Assembly: GCA_007449985.2 (NCBI GenBank)
Contig: VIIQ02000565.1
Span: forward strand, 558,001 to 622,000
Length of the DNA stretch: 64,000 nt
Direction of reading: 5' to 3'
Origin: Desmodesmus armatus
Taxonomy: Eukaryota > Chlorophyta > Chlorophyceae > Sphaeropleales > Scenedesmaceae
Shown: piece after piece, positions 21,001 to 33,400 of the stretch
Numbering within the stretch: the stretch's first letter is position 1
Layout: each line of letters begins with the position of its first letter
Translations under genes and position numbers: made by a program
The notes under the pieces: generated by a model
The model's input: the letters and a program-made list of their open reading frames with translations, nothing else
The model's database searches: none
Told to the model about the DNA's origin: nothing

Positions 21001-24000
21001 CCTGTCGAGGCATGTTGATGCACTGGGAAGCTCAGCAGGCACGGTCAACAGGCCTTGTATGGTCCTGCGGCGTGACAGGAATACCGATGAACCCTTGTTT
21101 TTCCCGCCGCAGGCTCTGGAGGTAGCAGCGCGCCCAACTCAGCAACCGCAGCCGCCGCCGCAGCAGCAGCAGCTCAGGGCCAGGCGGACTGGACCACAGC
21201 CACGTACGACGTCATGTCTCCTGCAGAGGCCGCGCAGCTGCAGGCAGGCAGCACTACGGCTGCAGAGGCGGCCGCCAACGCTGCACTGAACCTTGGGGCC
21301 CGGGTGCAGGGGGTGCAGGAACGACTGGCGTAGCCGGCCAGGAGGGTCTGGTGATGCACGCTCGGCGGCTGAGTGGTGGAGGTGCGTGGTGCCCTTCTCC
21401 TGAGTAGTGTTGCTGCGTCGCAAACAGCGGAGTCCGCCAGTTGGCTGGCACCTCTCGCTGTGAGCTTCACAGCCAGCAGGTGTGACGTGTATGTCGAAAC
21501 ATGCCTTGCAACAGTCTCTGTAACTCAAACAGGGAAGCATGAATTAGGATGCATCGCAAGAATGTGTGTGTATTTGTCCGCTTGTAGGTGCCATGAAGAT
21601 GGTGAGCAACCTCAAGGCGATTGAGGAGGAGGGCGACAAGCCTGTGCATGTGATCCAGACAGACAACGCGGTGACAGAGGTGTACGGCCACGGCCTGACC
21701 ATCATCAGGGCCACAGACAGCGTCAAGAAGGTGAGTGTGGTGTGCAATATGCGAATACCAGAGTGATCCCGAGGGATCATCCTGATTATCCACTGTGACT
21801 GCTCGCCAGCCCTGTGACACTGCTGGGTGTGACGGAGGTGTACGGCCACGGCCTGACCATCATCAGGGCCACAGACAGCGTCAAGAAGGTGAGTGTGCCA
21901 CATTTTGCGATTTTGCTGACCGTCAGGCTTACCCCAAGGTATCAGCCTGTGTTTCTCCCTTGATATGTTAGGCAGCAGTGTGACACAACTGGGTGTGACG
22001 AGGGAGTGTATGGGTTGTTGCAGGGGTGCGGGCTTGGTGCTGTGACCTGAGCCATTATTGATCGCCCTGTCTAAGCTGTGCTTGATGGCTGCCAGGGCCT
22101 GCATTTCAGAGCTGCAGTGGTATGCTTGCTGCCAGGCAAAGGCTGCATGCACATTCATTGGCCCTCAGATTGCTTCTTACCACCTGCATGTTGACTGTGC
22201 TGTCTTTGCGCTTGCAGATGTATGCATCCCCAGCTGGCGCCAAGCCTGCTGCTGAGCAGCAGCTGCCCACCCCTCATGAGCTAGGCCTGGACAAGCAGCT
22301 GCCATGGACTGACAAGTGAGGGATATGGCCTCATTGTTTGGCCATGGCCCACAGCTGGTAGCAATCCAGCCACGATGTTGCTTTGGCCGTGTGTATTTCA
22401 CAGTCTGTCTGTCCACATCACCATCTCCCCTGTTCACACGCACAGTCCTCGGTTTGCCTCAACCTCAGTGTCTCACACAGTCAATACACACAAACATTGC
22501 ATGGCTCTGTGCATGCGTGTGGGATGGTCATCTCCGATGCCACGCACATACCTGCACACATTTACACACCATCAACACATGTGTGCATCCCTGCAGGTTT
22601 GCCATCCGCCCTGAGGCCTTCAAGGCTGAGGGCTGGCTGCCCCAGCCGCCTGACAGCTACCTGGAGGCGCTCAGGAGGCAGCAGCGGCTGCTGCACGGCT
22701 CTGAGAGGCGCAGGTGTCTGCACCAGCACAAGGTGAGGGCGGGAACGGCTGCTGAGAACTGCTGGGATCCACCTTTTTCAGCATGTTGGCAGCAAGGCAT
22801 CCCTCAGAGTAAACACTTGCAGGCTTGGTGCTATGGCGGAGACTGCTCCAAGCTCAAGACTGCTTGGCGCTGTGCCAGCCATAGCAAGCTGTTGACAAGC
22901 CTGCACGGGCGATATTGTGTAAGGCACTGAACTTTGTCAACTAATGCAACCCATGTTGACTAATTGTGTGTTTGTCTGCTGCGCACTCTGCTGCAGTTGT
23001 TGAGGTCAGCAGCCAAGGCGTTGTCAGCAGCAGCGGTCGCTTACAAGTCGGTGCCAGCTCACACAGGTGATCAGCGGTGATGGTCGGGAGCGAATACTTA
23101 CTAATGGCAGCAACGTAGCACTCTGCTGCACAGTCAAAGGCCGACAAGCAAGCTGGCAGCCAGCAGAACCCCACCGCCTTGTCGTTCGCCATGTTTGCAC
23201 AGTCTCATTGTTTTTGTTGTGCCAGGCTGCGGGCTCGTCATTGCCCTGTTGCATCGCAACAACGCCCCACATCCCAAACAAGGGCTGCTGTGATGTCAGT
23301 GCTGTTGTGACATGCTGTGCCGTCCTGCAGCTGTGACATGTCTGTGCTGTGCTGTGTTATGATCTGCTGCCTGCAGATCCTGCTCAGATCGTGCCAGCAG
23401 CAACTGGCACCGGCCCACCCTCCCCGCCCTTCAAGCGCAGCCACAGCCGCAGCAGGAGCAACGCATCAGCAATAGACCTGTTGGCGATATCAGGCAGCCC
23501 CCTCAGCCCCTGCGGCAGCGGCCTGCCACTCGCAGAGCGCACCCGGTCAGCCAGCACTGGCGGCCAGCAGCCGCCCAGCTCTGCGGCTCTCAGTGCTGCT
23601 GCCTCTGTCGGCAACGGCATCGGCAACGCTGGAAGCAACAGCCTCCTCAGCAAGCAGCAGCAGCAGCTGCTGTCAGCAAGTGGCTCCCAGTCGCCTGCAG
23701 GGGCTACGGCAGCAGCAGCTACTGGAGCCACGACATCATTGGTGGGGCCCGATTCAGCGGCTGCACTGCTGCCAGGGCTGCAGTTGGGGCCGCCAGGGAC
23801 GATCCCGAGCCCATTTGCGAGCAGTGCTGGTGCTGCAAGCAGCAGCGGGGCGCGTAAGCTTGCACACCAGTCCAGCAGCAGCAAGAAGCGCAGCTCGGGG
23901 GCCAACAGTCTTGCAGGAGCTGCAGCAGGTGGCTTCTTCCTCAGTTCTGACGGCAGCTCGTCCCCTGCAGGCGCTGCGGGTGCGGGTGGTGTGGTGGCGA

Positions 24001-27000
24001 GCTGCACGCCCTGCCTGTCCGGCTGCTGTGCGCCCAGCTATGCAGTGGGGCTGCTGATTGCGCTGCTGTACAAGGGGCGCTTCCCTGAGGAGTACGAGGC
24101 ACAGTGGGCCGGGTGCCCGCGGCTCAAGGTGAGGAACGGGCATGATGTACACCATAGTATATTTGCTTGTGGGGCTGTCTGGGGTCACTTCAGTGTCGCT
24201 TTCTCTTGGGGGGGAGGGGGGGTGTCACAAGTGGAGACTTCCACCGCTGAATGGTACTCTCCACACTGGATGAACTGGGAAGACACACTGCACCGGGAAA
24301 ACACATTCTGTCTTGTGGGGCTGTCTGGGGTCACTTCCCTGAGGAGTACGAGGCACAGTGCGCCGGGTGCCCGCGGCTCAAGGTAGGGTTATGGATCTGA
24401 GACAAGCATGACATGCGCCATGCGTATGCTTCTGTGGCTGTGTGGGGTCACTTGGGAGCTGCACAAAAGTCGCTGAGGTTTGTTGCTGTGTTGCTGCTGG
24501 AAAGCTTTGTGAGCCACAGTTCACCGGTGCTGTACTGAGCCTCTCCATTGTGCATCGCTGTCCTGCAATACGCTGTGCTGCAGTGGTCACACTGTCTGCA
24601 GTCGTTTGCAATGCTGCGCTGTGCTGTGCTGAGATTCAATGTGCTAGGATTTGATGTGAAGGGGTGTGTGTGTTGCTCGACTGCCCACATCGTGCTGTCC
24701 TGTGCAGGCGCTTGGCCTTGACGAGGGCCACGCGGTGTGCCAGGCGCTTCAGGACGTCAAGCTGGCGGTCAATGCGGGCTCCCACAGCCAGCTGGAGGCC
24801 GCCTCTGGTGCCGTGGCTGTGTGTGTGCTGGCAGACTGGTTTGAGGGCTTCACATATGTGAGTAGGGTGCCAGAGTTGGGGGCGTGGCGGCCAGGGGCTT
24901 GGGAGTGGTTGCAGTCAGGAGCCCTCCGCTTACACCTCGCTTCGCAATGAAGTGCGACGCAGGCGCCCCCCCTCATGGGTGCGGGCGTGTGTACAAAAGT
25001 GTTTGCGAACAGTGCCTGTGACAGCAGCACGCACCCGTCATAACGTTTTTTGGGGTGCTCATCAACACCTTTTTCTTCATCCCGTGCTGGTCACGTGCAG
25101 GAGGCCTTCAGCGAGTCAACCCTGGAGCTGCTAGTGGACGACGCAGGCTTTGCAAGGAAGCGCAACCCGGGCGCTGCCCCCCCCCCCCCTTCATGCGGGA
25201 TTTTTTTTAATTTAAACAGTGCCCCAGACTTTCCTTTCCAAAGGAGCTCATTAACATTTCCCTCTTTGCTCCGTCCCACGCTGCTCACTTGCAGGAGGCC
25301 TTCAGCGAGTCCACCCTGGAGCTGCTGGTGGACGACGCAGAGGCACTCCTGGCAGAGGCACTCGCAGCGGCAGCAGCAGCCAAGGCGCACGAGGACCTGC
25401 TCCTGTCTCGGCAGCAGCTGCAGCAGGACGCAGCCCGCAGCAGCATCGGTCCCAGCAGTAACCCCAGCGGCAGCGCCCTCCCGGCCACCTACCGCCCCTC
25501 AGCGCGCCAACGCCGGCGGTGACGCAGGACGGCGCTGGGGCCGGGCAGGTGCAGGTGGCTGACGATGCTGCGACGCTCGCGAGAAAGGCGGCGGCGCGGG
25601 CGGTGTGCTCGTCCCTGGCTCCGTATGAGCAGGACCTGTGCCTGCTGCTGGCGGCGGTGCTGCGGCATGCACGGCATGCCAGCCTGGACGACCCTCGGCT
25701 GCAGGTGGGGGCGAGACAGACGGTGCTTTGTGATCGCGGGTCTTTGTGCCAAATTACATGCTGTTTGATAATTGCACTTGGTCCTTGAGGAGGGGGGTTA
25801 GTGCTGTGCTGATGTTTGCGACAGCAGCACTGGCTGTCACTTTGACACATCACCTCTGCGTCCTGGGTGACGTACACACAACTGACCGTGTGGGTGTTTG
25901 TTACGATTGATGATATCTCTTGCTGTGCTTGTTGTGTGTACAGGAGCTGGGCCTGAACTACAGCACGATTGGCGGCAACCCCACTGGCAGCGGCCGCCTC
26001 AGTGGTGGTGGGGCCACAAGCGGCAGCGGCGGCAGCCAGGCGGCGGCAGTGGAGGCACAGGTACATGCAGCCACGGTCAATCAGGCAAAAGCACAGTACA
26101 GTACATGACAGTACAGCACAGCAATTGAGGACAGAGTCCCGACATTGGTACTAGCCTGTCAAATTCAATCAGCCAGAACGGATCAGGCAACGTTGATCTC
26201 ACTGGTAGACTCACATCTGCAAGTAGGTACATGTGATGCCAACATCCATCTGCAGTGCTGCACCTTGCGAGCATCGTGTGTCGTGGGCGCCCACCACGCC
26301 ACTCCACACGCACACCATGCTGCAACCACGACACAACTGTGGGGGAGGCCCCAATGGCACGCCAATGGCTGGCACACAAACCCAAGCGCTGGGGCAAGGG
26401 TGTGTCAGGAGGGAAAGGGTGGGACGGGGTGACCACCATCGTGGGAAAAAAGAGCAGAGAAACAGCCACACAGCACACGACAATGTGTGCCCACCCTAGG
26501 TTGCATGCAAAAAGCCACCAGGGTGTACAGACAGGAAGCCAAAGGCTGGCACTTACGTGGGGGCCGATACCCACTCCTGCCTGCAGAGGTCCCTTTGCTT
26601 AGGACCTGCCGGCTCCAGCGCTGCTGCTGGAGCCTTCATCGCGCCCGTTGCCGCCCCTGCCACGGCCACGGCCACCGCTGCTGCCGCCCCTGCTGCCGCC
26701 CCTGCCCCGGCCGCTGCTGAGGGCGCTCTCTGCTGCTTTCTTGGCGAGCAGCTTGGCCTTGGCCTCACGCATGAGGCGCTGGTGCTCGCGGGTGGCCTCG
26801 TTGGTGAAGGTGTAGGTGTCACCCTCATCGAACACCTTGCTGGCAAGCAGCTTCATGCCGTCCCCGCCCTCGTGCGATCAAAGCCTCCCTCTGTGCATCA
26901 GTCAGTGGGGCTGACATTGTAGGAGCTGCTGCAGATCTAGCTGCTGCACGGGCTGCCCTTTGGGCTTGCTGGTCTGCTATCTGCTGTGGTGTGAAAGATG

Positions 27001-29693
27001 TTGTGCTCATGCACGAATGGAGTGCGAAGCAGCTCCGAGACTGGCTCTGGCACCGAAGGTGCCGGTTCGAGGTTCGATGGAGCCGGAAGTGTGTAACACT
27101 CAAACGCTACCGAGGTAGCGAGTCGCGCTGTTGTGTCAACAACAGCAAAACGTGCCTTGCCAGAAGCATGGCAGAAGCTAAGCATGCCGTTGCAGTGCGC
27201 AAGCCCATGGTTCTGCGGGGCCTGAACCCTGGGTGCATCAGCTTTGCTGATTAACGCATGGTAATACATTAACATGCTATTAATATATGTGCATGTCGCA
27301 GGTGGATGCAGCCATGGCAGTGCTGTACAGGCTGGTGGCGGGCTGGCTGCTGGGGCCCCTGGCGCTGGCGTGTGTGCCTGCACTCGAGGCTGTGGCAGCC
27401 TTCTTGCACTACCTGACTGTGGACGACACTGCATACGCGTGAGTACTACTCACAATCATCCTGTAGTACACCTGCCGTGGTACAGGGCAGGACCAGCATT
27501 TCATTTGATCACGCAAATGATACTGCTGGCCCGTCAGATTACGCATTGTGAAACAGCTGGTAGGGACAGCAGTCACCCTGGAGACCATGCATTGATCAAA
27601 GGATTGCTTGATCTTGCAGTGATGCTGCGATGGGGACCCATCTTGCTGAAGGACTTGTCACAGGCGCCTGCTGTACATGCGCCTGGTGCGATCTGCCTCT
27701 GCTTCTACTGCTGCTGCTCTCCGACAATCAATCTCTCAGGTGTCTCCTACAAGCCATCCAGCAGGGCGTGCGCCGCGCCCGCAGCGCCCCGGCAGGCAAG
27801 GACGGCCTCGCCAGCCTCTGGGACTCCCAAGAGAGCGGCGGCTCGGCCCCCGGCAGCCCCCGGCAGCACCACCAGCAGCAGCAGAACCTGGACCGGCTCG
27901 AGAAGCTCAAGGCCCGGCTGCTGGGGGCCGGGTCCTCCTTCAAGCTGAAGCCGCTCAGCGCATACTACAAGCAGACGAAGCAGTATGCGGCTGCTGGGGG
28001 TGCGACGGCAGGGTTGGGTCTTCAGTCAGGGGGTGCTCATGCTGTGAAGTTTGCGGAGGCGCCAGCTTTGCTGGGGGGCCAGGCTGCTGCAGGGGCGGGA
28101 GGCAGCATGGGCAGCGGGCATGGCGGCGCAGCTGCTGCGCAGCACGGGCTTGGCAAGAGCAAGCTGCGGCATGCGTCCAGCAGCCCGGAGCTCTGCATCA
28201 TGCAGCAGCAGGAGCCGGCCCAGCACCTTGGCGCTCCCAAGCATGCGAAGAGCAAGCTTGGAGCGGCCGCGCGTGCTGGTGCTGGTGCTGATGCACCCAC
28301 CAAGAGCAGCAGCACTCAGCAGCAGCAGGAGCCCGCAGGGGGAGCTGGGGCGAATCAGGGTTCAGCCCCCAGCCCTGAGCCGCAGAGCTGTGCCGGTTCA
28401 TGGACGTCCATGCTTTCTCAGAAGCTGCGCAGCAAGTCCAGCAAGAAACACCAGCAGCCCCCGCAGCAAGCACATGACAGCGCCCACGATCAGGAGCAGC
28501 AGCAGTCGCAGCACGGGGAGCCAGCAGCAGCGTCTGGGCAGGTGAGAAGGGCAGCAGCAGCACCAGCAGCAGCTCCAGGTGCACGAGCAGCAGCAGCTGC
28601 AGCCGCAGAGCCCTGCGTCTGCCGCCAGCAGCTGCTGCGGCGACAGCACCAGCGAGCTCATCGCTGCTGGCAACTGCCAGGGGCTGTGCGTGGGGCGGCA
28701 GGGGCCTGAGCAGAGGGTGGGGCATCTGGCAGAGGAGCTGGCGGTGCTGACCGGCCAGCCTATTGTTGAGCTGGAGGGGGCAGGCATCAGGGGGGAGGCC
28801 CAGGTGTGTGTTGGTTGTGGCTTTGGATGTATTGCTCGTGGGTCAACTGCCTCATTTCTCATGCATGTTGCTGATGGGTGGTGTGGGTGCCCTGGGGCAG
28901 CCCATGTTGCTATGGACTGGCACGTATTTGCAACGTAGATGGCTTGCTGATGAAGTGTACCACACTGCTGATGCATGTTGCCGATTGTGGACTGGGCGCC
29001 CTCAGCAGTCCATATTGCTATAAACTGGAGCGTTTGTGCAGCATTCCCGTTGCACTGTCAACTTGACTGCATAGTTCAAGCGTTCTGATATGTGTCTGCT
29101 GGGTTTGCTTGTGCAGGCGCCCTGGACAGCCCTCCTCGCTCAGTCAGCCCCGACCTTTCCAGCCCCACAGCAGCAGCCCGCAGGCACCCCTGCCGCAGCA
29201 ACAGCAGCGGCGGCGGCTCCCGGCAGCACCCGCTGCACATGCGGCATCCCCCGATGCGCACCAGCCTCCAGGGCGTTCATTCCAGCCTGGATGGTGGTGG
29301 CAGCGATGCCGGCAGCAGCTACACCACCAGCCCCTGCAGCAGCATGGGCAGCATTACTGGCTTCATCCTGGCTGCGCAGCAGCACCAGGGCTACTCCCTG
29401 CAGCAGATGGCCCGCGGGGCGGATGCGGTTAGCGGCAGTGCGGCGGCAGCGTCGGCTGGGGGTGCGTCCAGTGAGAGGCCCGGCAGCACAGCAGCGCCAA
29501 CGGGCGGCAGCGGCGGCTGGGGGTGCGGTGGCGGAGGGGGCCAGTGGTGGGGCGTTGGCGGTGCAGGCCAGCAATGCAGTGAGTGTGTCTGCGATGTCCG
29601 AGCTGCAGCTGCAGAGCTCCTCGTCGAGGGTGTCTGTCGCCCAGCAGCCTGGTGCTGCGCAGCGTGGGACGAAGTGACCTTGACCGCTGGCTG
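18041..29693 (+). CDS. PTPDC1-like dual-specificity protein phosphatase, about 16 exons
   Basis: Exons: 18041-18142, 18349-18603, 19008-19163, 19647-19873, 20684-20868, 21588-21730, 22218-22315, 22597-22732, 22997-23066, 23377-24128, 24708-24857, 25295-25704, 25944-26060, 27302-27438, 27740-28803 and 29117 to about 29693. The start MGNTQS is a possible N-myristoylation site. The phosphatase domain matches PTPDC1: ENPARQ, VLAMARPW, ILNLQEVGEHDSCG, SGFTYNPETFM, general acid Asp in SWRDMGVP and the P-loop VHCHAGLGRTG (Cys-X5-Arg). Downstream, YLEALRRQQRLLHG, LADWFEGFTY, LELLVDDAEALLAEAL and VDDTAYACLLQAIQQGVRRA follow the order of the PTPDC1 C-terminal region. Long Ser/Ala/Gln linkers make it about twice the human length. 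PTPDC1 is linked to cilia and cell-cycle control in animals. Frame breaks near 25497 and 28793 are each healed by one extra C or G. The last exon is least certain. Confidence 0.85.
20413..20720 (+). repeat. Three tandem copies of phosphatase exon 5 5' end
   Basis: Acceptor plus the codons for CLFKVADLKHLSLGNTNY occur at about 20415, 20546 and 20683, roughly 130 bases apart, each followed or preceded by a TGCTGTGTTTGGCTGTGACC block and a polyC tract. Only the third copy continues as an open exon; copy 1 has a frame-shifting base and copy 2 an altered acceptor (AAAG). Confidence 0.85.
21113..21333 (+). other. Optional or terminal exon of the phosphatase gene
   Basis: After acceptor CCCGCCGCAG the frame continues in phase from exon 5 (GSGGSSAPNSA, then an Ala run, DWTTATYDVMSPAEAAQLQ, ARVQGVQERLA) to a TAG at 21331-21333. 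No donor in it joins in phase to the next exon, whereas exon 5 joins the exon at 21588 directly. It may be a cassette or alternative last exon giving a truncated phosphatase of about 380 residues. Confidence 0.4.
21671..21896 (+). repeat. Partial duplication of the 21588 exon with its donor
   Basis: About 68 bases (21671-21738), covering VTEVYGHGLTIIRATDSVKK and the GTGAGTGTG donor, recur almost unchanged at 21830-21896. The copy has no acceptor of its own and would be ignored by splicing unless the first donor is skipped. Confidence 0.85.
24080..24388 (+). repeat. Partial duplication of the long phosphatase exon end with its donor
   Basis: CTTCCCTGAGGAGTACGAGG through CGGCTCAAG and a GT donor occur at 24080-24130 and again at 24335-24385. 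A 26-base direct repeat (CTTGTGGGGCTGTCTGGGGT...) also flanks the intervening dispersed repeat B (24204-24262). Confidence 0.85.
24204..24262 (+). repeat. Dispersed polyG-hairpin repeat, copy B
   Basis: PolyG followed by GTCACAAGTGGAGACTTCC, ACCGCTGAATGGTACTCTCC. It lies between the two copies of the duplicated exon end. Confidence 0.75.
25086..25341 (+). repeat. Duplicated acceptor plus start of the 25295 exon
   Basis: TGCAG-GAGGCCTTCAGCGAGTC, then the codons for TLELLVDDA, occur at 25098-25147 and 25291-25341. The first copy diverges after GACGACGCAG and has no good donor; the second continues into the long exon. Confidence 0.85.
26599..27010 (-). pseudogene. Nested minus-strand ORF with RGG-rich tail, one frame break
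   Basis: Within the phosphatase intron 26061-27301. ATG at 27010 opens MSTTSFTPQQIADQQAQRAA and LTDAQREALIARG; the frame then changes in the GAGGGCGGGGACGG run near 26863 into KLLASKVFDEGDTYTF, EHQRLMREAKAKLLAKKAA and a Gly-Arg-rich end (SSGRGRGGSRGGSSGGRGRG) closing at 26599. The RGG tail suggests RNA binding. It could be a nested gene, a retroposed copy or a retroelement gag-like remnant; no family was recognised. One surplus G would explain the break. Confidence 0.4.
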
Positions 29694-29699
29694 AGTAGG

Positions 29700-32600
29700 C
29701 CTCTGATGCCACCTTGTTTGCATTTGACTGCACTGCTGCATGTAGTAGAACTGCCGTGACTTGGGTTGGGGATGGAATGGCGGCGGTGCCGGGAAAGGTG
29801 GTGTTCTTGCCAACAGACAGTCTTGGAGTATGAAGAGATTGTGGGTATGTGCGTGTGGATATGTGTGTGTGGAGAGAGCTGGGGTAGACAGCCGTCACTG
29901 CACTAATGTGGTGTCTGACACATTATTCCGGATGAGGCTCGCGCCGGGGACAAGCAAGTTTGTTCTTCGAGCGCATTCTGGCTGGGGTTCGATCAGGGTG
30001 CGCATGTGCCATGACTGCGCCAATCAGATTACTGCATTGCCACCGCAATGTGATGCAGAGCCGCCGCTCAGGCACATGCACATGATGGTGCTGAACCTCA
30101 GGATTGCTTTGCTGATTCTTTCTAGCACATGTGTCTGGATGTGTAGTGACAGAATGTGACTGTTTGAAGAGGCTTGTGGTGCATGGGCATGCATGCCATG
30201 CAGTCACTGCATCATGCCACAGTGGCACCACACACATGCCTGCATTTTGTGCTGTCTGGGACCCTGCTGTTGCCCAGCTCTGTGCTGGGGCATTGGAAGT
30301 CTGTGTTCCTTCACAATTAGCAGCGAGCCTGACTGGGTGTCCTATTGAAGGCACGGAAGGTGGGGTGTGGAGCTGGCAGCAGTCGGATGGGGTTTCACTG
30401 TCAGGACCCTGTGAGTTTTTATCAAACCTATCGACCGTACTTTTCAACCCTCATTCGGAGCCGGCCTCACCAGGCACACCATGTGATTCCCGCTGATCAT
30501 GCCTCCAAGCCTATCCGACGGCAGTAGGCCAGATTGCATGGTTGGTGTTTGTGCGTTTGTTGTCAGGGCAGGCGTGCATTACGCATGCCTCTGTTGCGGG
30601 GCTCAGCCGCCTTGCTATGTTGACAGCACATTTCACCATGTGTGCTATAAAGAGGTTTGGTGCAGCGCCTGCTTTTGCGCCTGCCTTTGTCTCCTTTACT
30701 GCCGTCAAGGCAGGGACTGAACAGGTGTCGCCTGCTACACCCATGTTGTCACATGCACCAAGGGCCTTACACCCAAGGGACAGCAAAGACCAGAAGGCTG
30801 CACACACAAGCGGATGTTACACCAGAGCTGTGAAGCGCAGAGGGCTTGTGCCAGCCCTTGACTGCCAGTGGGTGTTGCGTGTTTATGGGTGCCCATGTAG
30901 GGCGTGCTATCTGCCCGCAGGCAGGGTGGGGCGAGCAAGGCGGTGGGTCAGCCTGCAGCTTTGCGACCCGCACGGGTGAGAGGCGTGTTGGGTTGGTGTT
31001 TCGCGGAAGGGAGGGGTGCAGCGTTGCAGGGTGGGCGCATAAGTTGTAGGTGAGTGTCGAAAGTGGTCAGTCTTGGACTGCAATGGCTGTAGCCATCTCA
31101 CATGTGTGAGCAGGGCAGGGAAGGAAGGAGGGCGTGCGTGCAGCTAGGATAAGGGTTCAGATGTGGTGGGGATAAGCAGGATGACAGTGTTGACGGACGT
31201 CCAGGTTCCTTACTGTTACTGTTACTGTTACTGTTACATGGTTCAGGCTGAGCCTGAACACCTTACAAGAGCCAGCAGTAAGCTGTGCAGAAATGCACTG
31301 CTGTTGTTGCATGGGCCATCAGGCGTCTGCACCAACTGATGCCGTGCAGAGGTGTTTGTGCCCCGCTGCTATAGTGCCATGTGGCAGACTCTTCACTGCT
31401 GATGGCTGCTTGTGCCCATGTCGGCCTATTGAGGAGTGCCTTCTGCATTCCTGGCTAAGTCACGTTTTTACGTCTTCAACTATCCCTACTGGTCTGAGGC
31501 TTCCATCCTCCACGCAAAGCTGGTCTGGTGCTTCAGTGCCCTTGCGCAAAGCCTTGCGCACACTTGTGCGTCTTTTTGTGCAACAGCTAGCCACTACCAT
31601 CATGCCTCTCAACAGCTGCCTCAGTCATTGCGCTGTCACATCACGCAGACGACCACTGCAGGGAGGTGCATGCATCGTGCAGTGTTGTGTGTCACCACCA
31701 CATCGTGGGCTTGTGTCGATCTGTTGGCATGTGCGCTTGTTTTGCTGGTCAGCAGTTAGTAGGTACCAACCCCCCGCAGGTGCAGCAGTCTGTAGTGCTA
31801 GGGTTATGTGATGACACCATTGTGTTGGCGTTGGTCGTGCCGTATGTCCCCATAACACAGAGCCGTCATGTCTGACAGTCCGGCCATGGCTGTATGTGTT
31901 GCGCCTGCAGCACATGCATCTGCATGGCCTCGAGGCCTCCATGATTACGCACACACCCAATTCGCACACACCGGCTGCTCTGTGGCACAGTGTGGCGCCT
32001 GATCACACAACGCATGCTGGGGAAAGCCCAGCAGGAGGTGTACTACAATTACTTGATGCGTATGGATGCAGCACTCAGTGTTGCCGGCATGTCAACACAT
32101 GGCATGTGCAACGCTACGGCACACGGCTAGGCATGATATGTGTTCGTGTAGCAAGCAGATCTGGCATAACGCTGGGTGGGTGCCATTGAGGTTTGTTGGT
32201 ATGTGTTTTGCTTTGCGTGATGTGATTATGTGGCCGTTTGCGCCGTTGGCACTTGATTTTTAAGGTACTTGGACAGATGGGGATTATGTGTGTTGCTGCA
32301 ACTCAGTCACGTCCACTGCGTCAAGGTAACACCGTAGAGGTCAAGCACAACATATTTTCATCTACAGCCACGTGTTATGCGCCAGTGCAGGTGTGTGCTA
32401 CTAGCACATTTAGTAAATGCCTGCTGGTGCTGGCTGTGGTCATATTGCGCTCTGACGTGCCGGATCATCAGGGCTCGCCTAAATAGCGCATGGCTTTGCA
32501 CTGCGGCTGCTGCCACATGGAGGTGAACATTTGTTGTGTGTCGCATGCTGTCGGCTCATGTAAGCATCGACATGCCCCAGCTCTGTTGACAATGTTGTCC

Positions 32601-32762
32601 CCCCCCCCCCCCCCAGCACCCAGTTGCTGCCTGGGATTGACATGCCTTTCTCAACAGGGTCTCTTAGTGAGCATCCCCATCCCCATCTTGACGAACTAAT
32701 CAAACATACAGCAATGAGCACGCTTGAGGCTGCTACTGCTGCCGCCACGTCCTCCACCTGCC

Positions 32763-32794
<32 letters not shown>

Positions 32795-33308
32795 GTCCCC
32801 CTGCTGCCGTTGTGTTGTCAATAACTTTCTGCACTGAGCCCCAACAATACTGCCTACAGCAAATCATGTGCATGCTTCTGGCTGCTGCCGCCCCTCCCTC
32901 CCTCCACCTGCTGCCCCCTGCCCCTGCATCAGCTGCTTCCAGAGCCTCAATAGGGTTGGTTACAAGTGGTGAGACGAGCCCTCCCCCATCTTGACGAGCA
33001 ACTACTAGCTAGTAGCTACAGCAAGTCAAGTGCACGCTTCTGGCTGCTGCTGTCCCTGTCCCTCCCCCTGCTGCCATCGTCATTTCTGGCTGCTGCTGTC
33101 CCTGTCCCTCCCCCTGCTGCCAGCGTCATTTCATCAATTTTTGCACTGAGCCCAAACACAACGGCCTACAGCAGGTCATGGGCACGCTTGTGGCTGCTGC
33201 AGCCAACCCCCTGCACCTGCTGCCCCTGCCCCTGCATCAGCTGCTGCCTCAGCCTCGCGTCATCAACATCACGTTTTAAAATGCTGCATTGAACCCCAAC
33301 ACAACTGC
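29700..33308. other. Long intergenic region, mostly unassigned, repeat-rich at its right end
   Basis: No exon chain or recognisable protein was found between the phosphatase and the Abraxas-like gene. It holds a retroelement 3' end (31209-31262), polyC tracts (32599-32613, 32766-32794) and, from 32827, tandem copies of the last Abraxas-like exon. The rest may be old retroelement sequence, but nothing coding supports that. Confidence 0.4.
31209..31262 (-). mobile_element. Retroelement 3' end: hairpin, ATGTAAC and (AGTAAC)n tail
   Basis: On plus: TTACTG repeated four times, TTACATGG, then TTCAGGCTGAGCCTGAA (31242-31258), an 8-bp perfect stem. On minus this reads hairpin, CCATGTAAC, (AGTAAC)n, the layout of a non-LTR element or SINE 3' terminus. 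Sister copies are at 51728 and 56560. Confidence 0.6.
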
Positions 33309-33400
33309 TTACAGCAGGTCATGGGCACGCTTGTGGCTGCTGCAGCCAACCCCCTGCACCTGCTGCCCCTGCATCAGCTGCTGCCTCAGCCTGCCATTCT
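32827..33400 (-). repeat. Tandem decayed copies of the last Abraxas-like exon
   Basis: The minus-strand segment for RLRQQLMQGQ...VGCSSHKRAHDLL recurs downstream of the real stop (33309): a near-exact copy at 33253-33145 and weaker ones around 33125-32985 and 32940-32827. Confidence 0.75.

Noticed and set aside
23384..24007. 207-residue minus-strand open frame
   Set aside because: Antisense of the long phosphatase exon that has the correct splice phases on plus.
26145..26600. Overlapping open frames on both strands in a phosphatase intron
   Set aside because: No motif, and flanking exons join in phase across the region.
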